The notes below the pieces were generated by a model. The model worked only from the letters and a program-made list of their open reading frames with translations. It made no database searches and had not been told where the DNA came from. The translations under genes and the position numbers were made by a program. A DNA stretch of 5,145 bases, taken from assembly GCA_013414745.1 (NCBI GenBank), contig CP058707.1:2425111-2430255 (forward strand), in the 5' to 3' direction. Shown piece after piece: positions 1-5,145 of this stretch (positions are counted from its first letter, which is position 1; every line of letters starts with the position of its first letter). Origin of the DNA: Bacteroidota bacterium. Lineage in GTDB: Bacteria; Bacteroidota; Bacteroidia; Chitinophagales; Chitinophagaceae.

Positions 1-60
1 GGCTTCATTTTTTTGGTTGCAGGCTATATACTTTATCAGATGCTTCGTTCACTGACCTAA
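1..60 (+). CDS. C-terminal end of an unidentified membrane-protein-like gene (partial)
   Basis: The first frame is open from the window edge to a TAA at 58-60 and encodes 19 residues. They begin GFIFLVAGYILYQM and end RSLT. A hydrophobic stretch with aromatic residues followed by a short tail with one arginine looks like the last transmembrane helix of an inner-membrane protein. The gene starts outside the window, so family and function cannot be named. The other two forward frames give no better protein over these bases. With only 19 residues a chance open frame cannot be excluded. Confidence 0.45.
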   Translation, partial: GFIFLVAGYILYQMLRSLT

Positions 61-447
61 ACATCGCCAGAATTGAATTTCATGAGATGCTTCTAAGCAC
101 ATTGGATTTGTAAAAGGACCAGATTATCTTTTATTTTTCTCAGGGATATGCCCCAAATTCAAGGGTTCTAATGATTATCTAATATTAAATTCGGTAAAAC
201 TCCTTCTGTCAAAGAACATAACTAAATTTACAAATAGGGCAATTAAAATGCAGAGAATCAATTAGTTATGTCGTGGCTAGTTCGGTTTTATATTTTCTTG
301 AGAATCTGGAATTATCCTGAACTGACAAAAAGCAGGTTTTTGGCGTGCAAAGCATATTAACTTGCCCATTTATGGTAGGATATTTGGTTGAATGTTATTA
401 GTCTGAACTGGGAACTCAGACTTTCAGGGGATAACTCCCCGGGGAAA
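61..447. other. AT-rich intergenic region without a supportable gene
   Basis: This 387-base stretch separates the upstream gene end from the start of the surface-protein gene. It is AT-rich, has frequent stops in all frames, and shows no tRNA-like or rRNA-like segment and no long inverted repeat. It must hold the promoter of the downstream gene. I found no clean Bacteroidota promoter (TTTG at -33 with TAnnTTTG at -7). TGGATTTG at 103-110 differs from the -7 consensus at one base but lacks a properly spaced TTG upstream. TTTTTGG at 337-343 and TAACTTG at 358-364 are a weak, short-spaced pair. The ATG at 388 is in frame with the gene but would place 20 polar residues before the signal peptide, so I treat 388-447 as leader. 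Confidence 0.6.
437..447 (+). promoter_or_regulatory. GC-rich palindrome directly before the surface-protein start codon
   Basis: TCCCCGGGGA at 436-445 is a perfect 10-base palindrome ending two bases before the ATG at 448. A second GGGG at 427-430 could pair with the CCCC at 437-440, leaving a six-base loop. The CCCC can thus pair with either G block. GGGGAAA is close to the ATG and could serve as a purine-rich ribosome site, although Bacteroidota use Shine-Dalgarno pairing weakly. A regulatory role is inference only. Confidence 0.25.
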
Positions 448-3400
448 ATGAAAAGAAATGAAAAGAGTATTATTTTTCTGACCATTTTATTCGGATTGCA
501 AGGGCGGATGCAAGCGCAGACCACCATTGCTTGTCCGCCAAATATGGATTTTGAAGATGGGAATTACGGCTATTGGAAGTTCGATACCGGACAATGTTGT
601 CCAATCGTGACTATGCCATCCGGTCAGTTGTTTAACCGTCATATGTTAACGAGTGGCCCGGGGTCGATCCTACCGGTGGTTTTCCGATTGTGGCTCCGGG
701 TGGTGGCAATTACTCCTTGAAATTGGGCAATAAAATTAGTGGTAAGCAAGCTGAGAAAGCAAGTTACTTTGTGCATATCCCGTCAAATATTAATAACTAT
801 AGCCCGATCTTTCGGTATGCTGTGGTATTTCAGGACCCCGGTTCTTCCCATACCAATGCCCAGAAACCCCGGTTCGAGGTGAAAGCCATCGACTCTGCCA
901 CCGGAACGCCCTTGCCTTGTTCGCAGTTTACTTTTGTAGCCTCAAGTAACCTCCCCGGATTTACCTGCAATGGAGACACCTGTTATCGTTCATGGTCTAC
1001 GGGTAGTTTAAATTTATCGGGTTGGAATGGAAGTACCATCATCGTGAGTTTTGCCTCGGGCGATTGTGCCAATGGTGGTCATTTTGGATATGGTTATGTG
1101 GATCGACTTGTGGCCTGTTTCAAACAACGAGTGTGGTTTGCGTGAATACACCAACTATGACACTGAATGCCCCGGCAGGTTTTCAAACCTATACCTGGTA
1201 CGATTCAACCTACTCCACAGTGATTGCAACCGGTCAAAATCCGACCATTCCAACACCGGGGTACAATATGACGTATAATCTGGTGCTGACACCTTATGTG
1301 GGGTTTGGTTGCAAGGATACCCTAACCAGTACCATTACCGTGAGCAACCCATCCTTCGGAGTTATTTATGATACCATTTGCGAATCGCAATCGTATCTGG
1401 GGTATACCACCACGGGCACTTATGTGGATACACTTGTAAACACCCAGGGATGTGATAGTGTGCGCACCTTGCATTTATACGTGAAGCCCAAAACTTACTC
1501 AACCATCAATCAGAGTATTTGTCAGCCGGGTTCTTATCTTGGTTATTCCACCTCAGGCACTTATGTGGATACCCTGGTGAACGTAGCAGGTTGTGATAGT
1601 ATACGCACTTTGAATTTAACGGTGCATCCGATTACCTATTCTGTTTTGCAGGATACCATTTGTCAGGGACAAACTTTTCTGGGCTATTCAACCACCGGTA
1701 CCTATGTAGATACCCTCGTGAATGCCAAGGGTTGCGACAGTGTGCGCACCTTGCATCTGAAAGTGCATCCAACAACCTATTCTGTTTTGAATCAAACCAT
1801 TTGTGCGCCAAATTCCTACCTGGGCTATTCAGCCTCGGGTACGTATGTGGATACCCTCGTGAATGCCAAAGGTTGTGATAGTGTGCGCACCTTGAATTTA
1901 ACCGTTCTGGCTACTTCTACCTCGGTGCTGAATCAAACTATTTGCGAACCGGCTTCGTATCTGGGGTATTCGTCCACAGGTGTGTACTTTGATACCTTAA
2001 CCAATGTATTGGGTTGTGACAGTATTCGTACCCTGAATTTAACGGTGCATCCGCGAACCTATGATACCGTTGTTCAAAGTATTTGTCAGCCGGCTTCATT
2101 CCAGGGTTACTCACAAAGCGGAACCTACATCGATACGTTTGCCAATGCCAATGGATGTGATAGTATCCGCACCTTGCAGTTAACGGTATTTCCGATCACT
2201 TATGATACCCTTACACAAACCATTTGCCAGCCGGGTTCCTATCTGGGTTATTCAAGCTCAGGTGTTTATCTGGATACTTTTGTGAATAGCAAGGGTTGTG
2301 ATTCGGTACGTATGCTGGTACTTACGGTGAATCCAATGACCTATTCCGTCATCAACCAAACGATTTGTGAACCCGGAAGTTTCCTTGGCTATGCACAAAG
2401 CGGAACTTACCTCGATACATTTAGCAATGCCAACGGATGTGACAGTATTCGTACCTTGAATTTGACCGTGAATCCCATTACCTATTCTGTCATCAACCAA
2501 ACGATTTGTGAACCCGGCAACTTCCTGGGCTACTCACAAAGTGGAACCTATGTAGATACCTTACTGAGTGCTACCGGATGTGATAGTGTGCGCACTTTGA
2601 ATTTAATCGTTCATCCTATCACCTATTCAACGCTGGTGGATACCATCTGCGAACCAAATTCGTTCCTGGGTTATACGCAAAGTGGTACCTACGTTGATGT
2701 GTTAGTGAACGCCAATGGATGTGATAGTGTGCGCACCTTGAATTTGTGGGTGAAACCTATGACTTATTCCACCATTGTTCAGAGTATCTGTCAGCCTGAT
2801 TCATTTTTAGGTTATTCACAAAGTGGAACTTACCTGGATACCTTTATCAATGCCAATGGTTGTGATAGTATTCGTACCCTTCAACTGACCGTGCATCCCA
2901 TGAAGTTTACCACAGTAATACAAAGTATTTGCGATGGTGATTCCTTTCTGGGTTACTCAGCATCCGGCACCTATGTCGACACGCTGAATACCCTTTTGGT
3001 TGTGATAGTATTCGTACGCTTCAATTGACTGTGCATCCGCACACCGCATCCACCTTGAATCAAACCATTTGTGAGCCGGATTCGTATCTGGGATATTCTA
3101 CCACAGGAGTTTATGTGGACACTTTGGTGAATTCAAATGGCTGCGATAGTGTGCGTACATTAAACCTCACTGTAAACCCGATCACCTATTCCACCTTGAA
3201 TGAAGCGATTTGTGAACCGGATTCTTACCTGGGATATTCTGCATCCGGAACCTATGTGGATGTCCTGGTCAACGCAAACGGCTGCGATAGTGTTCGGACA
3301 TTAAATTTGATTGTTCACCCACATTACAATCAGGATACCACCATCAACGTTTGTATCGGGGATGCTTATTACGTCGGCGGACAATGGCAAACTCAGAATG

Positions 3401-4206
3401 GAGTGTATTGGGACAGTTTGTTGACCACCTTCGGATGTGATTCATTTACCCGAACGCAATTGTTCTTTAAACCCAGACCTGAACCGGATTTTGGTCCGGA
3501 TGTGCGTATTTGTCCGGGCGATTCTGTCGTCATTTATCCCGGTCCGTTTAAATATTATCTGTGGTATGATGGTGATCAGGCCCATGACCGGAAAGCAATT
3601 TTTCAGGCTGGCGTGTACACCGTTGAAGTGAGTAATGATCTTGGATGCTCTGGGTATGATACGATTCAGGTCGATTTTCATCCGGCGACAGAAGTTCAAA
3701 TGGGGATGCCACCCAATGAAATATGTATGGGCGATTCGATTCAGTTGCAAGGATACGGGGCTGATATTTACCGTTGGTATTTGAACGATTATTTGTTTAC
3801 ACCGCGATATTTAGGAAGAATATTTACATATCATGGGACACAGGATGTGAAAGTCACCCTGATTGGCGAAAATGCATTTGCTTGTCGCGATACCACCGAG
3901 GTACAGTTGCATTATATAAATTGTTGTGGCACGCTGGCGATGCCAAACGCCTTTTCACCCAATGGGGACAATACCAATGATGTTTTCAGGCCGGTAGGAA
4001 ATGCCCGCTTTGAACAATATGATTTTTCTGTATACAATCGATGGGGGCAACGCGTGTTTCAAACCAATTCACTCAATACCGGATGGAATGGTGAAATCAA
4101 TGGTAAGCAGGCTGATCTGGGCACCTATCACTTCTTGTTGCGGTATCGCTGTTTTGGAGATGGCAGTACAAGAGTTATTAAAGGCGATTTACTGCTGATC
4201 CGCTAA
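448..4206 (+). CDS. Giant repeat-containing surface protein with T9SS type B (CHU_C) sorting domain; reading frame broken three times
   Basis: Restoring one base at each of three breaks (near 660-663, 1100-1124 and 2984-2999) gives a single protein of about 1253 residues. Seen in order: signal peptide at residues 1-23 (lysine/arginine start, hydrophobic core, cleavage after MQA); an N-terminal domain to about 219 (NMDFEDGNYGYW, GGFPIVAPGGGNYSLKLGN, GHFGYGYVD) of the kind found at the start of Bacteroidota adhesin-like proteins; an Ig-like segment at about 227-302; fourteen 47-residue repeats at 303-960; a diverged repeat at 961-1010; two PKD/Ig-like domains (starting near PDFGPDVRICPGDS and at ICMGDSIQLQG); and CHU_C at about 1164-1253 with MPNAFSPNGDNTNDVF, VYNRWGQRVF, GWNG and LGTYHF. 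Family knowledge: CHU_C directs export by the type IX secretion system with a PorP/SprF-type partner, giving surface-bound or released proteins such as SprB. I infer an adhesin or surface-fibre role; no catalytic domain is visible. The start at 448 is chosen because the signal peptide begins there. A true pseudogene is possible but less likely. Confidence 0.88.
655..664 (+). other. Frame break 1 in the surface-protein gene (one base missing)
   Basis: The frame coming from the signal peptide reads MLTSGPG and then becomes non-protein-like. The frame one base back continues with VDPTGGFPIVAPGGGNYSLK, which is the expected continuation of the N-terminal domain. Adding one G to the G run at 660-663 joins LTSGPG to VDPTGG with no stop. 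The run is preceded by CCC, so the context is a GC-rich CCCGGGG. Confidence 0.85.
1100..1124 (+). other. Frame break 2 in the surface-protein gene (one base missing)
   Basis: The N-terminal domain frame runs through GHFGYGYVD and would stop at the TGA at 1143-1145. The next frame carries CGLFQTTSVVCVNTP and the whole repeat array. Restoring one base near 1100-1104 gives YVDSTCGLFQTTSVVC, which I prefer. A base restored in the TTT at 1118-1120 or the AAA at 1122-1124 would also rejoin the frames, giving VDRLVACF before QTTS or KTTS. The exact position is therefore uncertain, but the break and its direction are clear. Confidence 0.8.
1352..3324 (+). repeat. Fourteen tandem 141-bp coding repeats (47 residues each)
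   Basis: Units begin at 1352, 1493, 1634, 1775, 1916, 2057, 2198, 2339, 2480, 2621, 2762, 2903, 3043 and 3184. Every unit is 141 bp except the twelfth, which is 140 bp because of a lost base. The protein unit has the key pattern TYS-x3-QTIC near positions 1-10, SYLGYS-x2-GTYVDTL near 14-28, GCDS at 33-36, and RTLNLTV-x-P to the end. Each unit carries two cysteines, at positions 10 and 34, which probably form an intradomain disulfide once the protein is outside the cytoplasm; that is inference. Alternating short hydrophobic segments suggest a small beta-sandwich. Similar GCDS-containing repeats are familiar in Bacteroidota type B secreted proteins. A fifteenth, diverged unit (VCIGDAYYVGG, GCDSFTRTQL) follows at 3325-3474. 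Confidence 0.95.
2984..2999 (+). other. Frame break 3, inside repeat 12 (one base missing)
   Basis: Repeat 12 starts in frame with GDSFLGYSASGTYVDTL and loses the frame before its GCDSIRTLQLTVHP half, which lies one base back. Unit length is 140 instead of 141 bp, so exactly one base is missing. Candidates are the CCC, TTTT and GG runs at 2991-2999 (giving NTLL before GCDS) or a position near 2984-2986 (giving EYPF before GCDS). Both fill the four residues expected between DTL and GCDS. Confidence 0.92.
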
Positions 4207-4239
4207 TGGATATCTTTACAAAACCGAAATGAACCATTT

Positions 4240-4294
4240 GCCAAAACCAGGTTAAACTATTGCGGCGATAGGCTCCTGTTCATTTTTGGCTTTT
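4240..4294 (+). terminator. Possible factor-independent terminator after the surface-protein gene
   Basis: GCCAAAA at 4240-4246 is complementary to TTTTGGC at 4284-4290, and CAGG just inside the left arm can pair with CCTG at 4275-4278. TTTTAG follows the right arm directly. The stem is interrupted and the loop is long (about 24 bases), so the structure is weaker than a classical terminator. It lies 34 bases after the stop codon at 4204-4206, where one would be expected. Confidence 0.3.
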
Positions 4295-4326
4295 AGTTAA
4301 GGCGTTTGTGTTAGGAATTTTGTGCC

Positions 4327-5002
4327 ATGCCTCGAAATCAATACCGTTTGTCCAACCTCGCTCCCTGGAGTTGGAGTTTAACCTATATTCTGCTTGCAGC
4401 ATTAAGTTTTTTAGTCTGAGTTTGTTGGCTTTGCGTGTGATAGCAACCCACAGTCCCATGTATTTGTTCTTAGTATGGAATTTGATGTTGGCGATGATAC
4501 CCTGGCTCATGACGACCTGGACCGGTTTTCATACTAAGAAAATATCCGGACCAGCAAGGCTCGTAGGTATGGTACTATGGATACTGTTTTTCCGAATTCG
4601 CCGTATATACTCACTGATCTGTTTCATTTGCATAAGCCCGGGGATATGCCGCTGTGGTTTGATTTAATCATGATATTATCGTTTGCGACAACTGCATTGG
4701 TGTTTGGTTTGTGGAGCCTTCATGCACTCGAAACAGCTTTGCGCAATACGTACAAATCCTGGCAGGTGGAAATTTTTATCGTTTGTATGTTATTTGCCTC
4801 CGGATTCGGGGTTTACCTGGGGCGCTATCTTCGTTTTAATTCCTGGGATTTATTTTCAATGCCTGGTTCATTGCTCAGCGAAATTTTACATCGCTTTACT
4901 TCGCCAACTGCGCATCCCAGAACCTGGGGTATGACCCTTGTATTAGGCATTTTTCTGAATTTGATTTATGCGCTGTCGAAACGAATTCGTTGGGAAGCCT
5001 AG
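4327..5002 (+). CDS. DUF1361 family integral membrane protein; reading frame broken twice
   Basis: Restoring one T in the run at 4407-4412 and one in the run at 4587-4591 gives a continuous protein of about 225 residues. The start ATG at 4327 begins MPRNQYRLSNLAPWSW. An in-frame TAG at 4312-4314 excludes an earlier start, and AGGA at 4313-4316 sits at suitable distance as a ribosome site. Six likely transmembrane helices lie at about 17-39, 45-65, 77-96, 110-134, 148-168 and near the end (TWGMTLVLGIFLNLIYAL). Residues that look like the DUF1361 signature are WNLMLAMIP at 51-59, FFPNSPYILTDLFHL at 88-102, WFDL at 111-114 and GVYLGRYLRFNSWD at 162-175. Total length fits the family. Its function is not known to me; polar and charged residues in NSPYILTDL and GRYLRFNSWD suggest a conserved site. 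A possible terminator separates it from the surface-protein gene, and it need not share its role. Confidence 0.82.
4407..4412 (+). other. Frame break in DUF1361 gene at a run of six T
   Basis: The first frame gives WSWSLTYILLAALSF, the first half of a transmembrane helix, then meets a TGA at 4417-4419. The frame one base back continues with SLSLLALRVIATHSPMY. Reading the run as seven T joins them as AALSFFSLSLLAL, a continuous helix. Confidence 0.75.
4587..4591 (+). other. Frame break in DUF1361 gene at a run of five T
   Basis: The upstream frame ends as protein with GMVLWILFF and then turns into arginine-rich non-membrane sequence. The frame one base back has FPNSPYILTDLFHL, a conserved DUF1361 stretch. 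One extra T in the run gives WILFFPNSPYILTDL without a gap. Confidence 0.87.
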
Positions 5003-5092
5003 AAATTCAAGTATAGAGGATACTCAGTATTTCTTGATTTTGGTATTCGTTTTACTCGTGGCAATCTGTCAATAATCTGTGCTGCGGAATTG

Positions 5093-5100
5093 TATATTTG
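5093..5100 (+). promoter_or_regulatory. Bacteroidota-type -7 promoter box (TATATTTG)
   Basis: TATATTTG matches the Bacteroidota primary sigma factor -7 consensus TAnnTTTG exactly and is followed by CAACC, a common context for it. It lies 20 bases before the ATG at 5120, implying a very short leader of roughly 10-15 bases. I see no clean TTTG at the -33 position; TCTGTC at 5065-5070 is the nearest candidate. It sits between the DUF1361 stop and the next gene, so the next gene is probably transcribed from its own promoter. Confidence 0.6.
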
Positions 5101-5119
5101 CAACCTCATTGTCGGATTT

Positions 5120-5145
5120 ATGTCAACACCCCAATTTCATACACT
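5120..5145 (+). CDS. N-terminal start of an unidentified gene (partial)
   Basis: An ATG at 5120 opens a frame that continues to the window edge and reads MSTPQFHT. Support comes mainly from the exact promoter -7 box 20 bases upstream and from the position after the end of the DUF1361 gene. Eight residues are too few to name a family. The start is faintly reminiscent of Bacteroidota flavin/ferredoxin-type oxidoreductases of the PaaE group, but I would not annotate that without the rest of the gene. Confidence 0.5.

Noticed and set aside
388..447. ATG at 388 as the start of the surface protein
   Set aside because: It would add 20 mostly polar residues in front of a normal signal peptide that begins at 448.
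2258..2500. Open frame on the minus strand inside the repeats
   Set aside because: It is antisense to the repeat units and follows from their regular composition; it shows no recognisable domain or start context.
1352..3324. Long regular repeat array as a CRISPR
   Set aside because: Units are 141 bp, contiguous, coding throughout, and have no unique spacers between short identical repeats.
3442..3750. Minus-strand open frame of 102 codons opposite the PKD-like domains
   Set aside because: It lies fully antisense to clear protein-coding sequence and has no recognisable domain.
4280..4510. Minus-strand open frame of 76 codons opposite the start of the DUF1361 gene
   Set aside because: The plus strand carries family motifs across this stretch once the frame is corrected, so the antisense frame is a shadow.
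660..4591. Programmed ribosomal frameshifting or phase variation as the reason for the frame breaks
   Set aside because: The breaks occur in two unrelated genes, all need a -1 correction, and I recognise no X-XXY-YYZ slippery heptamer with a following structure at most of them. The runs are only two to six bases long, too short for typical slipped-strand phase variation.
1..5145. tRNA, rRNA, insertion sequence or integration site
   Set aside because: I saw no cloverleaf-like segment, no transposase-like protein and no terminal inverted repeats or target duplications in the window.

Overview
The window reads as Bacteroidota chromosomal DNA. The main evidence is a large secreted protein ending in a gliding-motility-associated C-terminal domain (CHU_C, the type B sorting signal of the type IX secretion system). 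A perfect TAnnTTTG promoter -7 box near the right end and weak Shine-Dalgarno sites agree with this. GC content is moderate, and all genes I can support are on the + strand.

Layout: (1) 1-60, the last 19 codons of a membrane-protein-like gene. (2) 61-447, an AT-rich stretch with no gene that I can support. (3) 448-4206, one gene for a giant cell-surface protein of about 1253 residues: signal peptide, N-terminal adhesin-type domain, Ig-like segment, fourteen 47-residue (141-bp) tandem repeats each with two cysteines, a fifteenth diverged repeat, PKD/Ig-like domains and CHU_C. (4) 4207-4326, a spacer with a possible terminator. (5) 4327-5002, a six-helix DUF1361 membrane protein of about 225 residues. 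(6) 5093-5145, a promoter box and the first codons of another gene.

The central observation is that neither complete gene is open in one frame as written. The surface protein is split over three frames-changes and the DUF1361 gene over two. All five breaks have the same sign: one base is missing each time. Four lie at or beside short mononucleotide runs. In the repeat array the 141-bp period shows independently that exactly one base is missing, because repeat 12 is 140 bp. The simplest reading is undercalled bases in the read or assembly, so both genes are probably intact in the organism. Naive gene calling would report four fragments plus two and lose the signal peptide to CHU_C architecture.

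I see no strong functional link between the surface protein and the DUF1361 gene. They are separated by a possible terminator. I did not find a previously undescribed system. The most distinctive element is the repeat array, which has subfamily structure and mosaic similarity between non-adjacent units.
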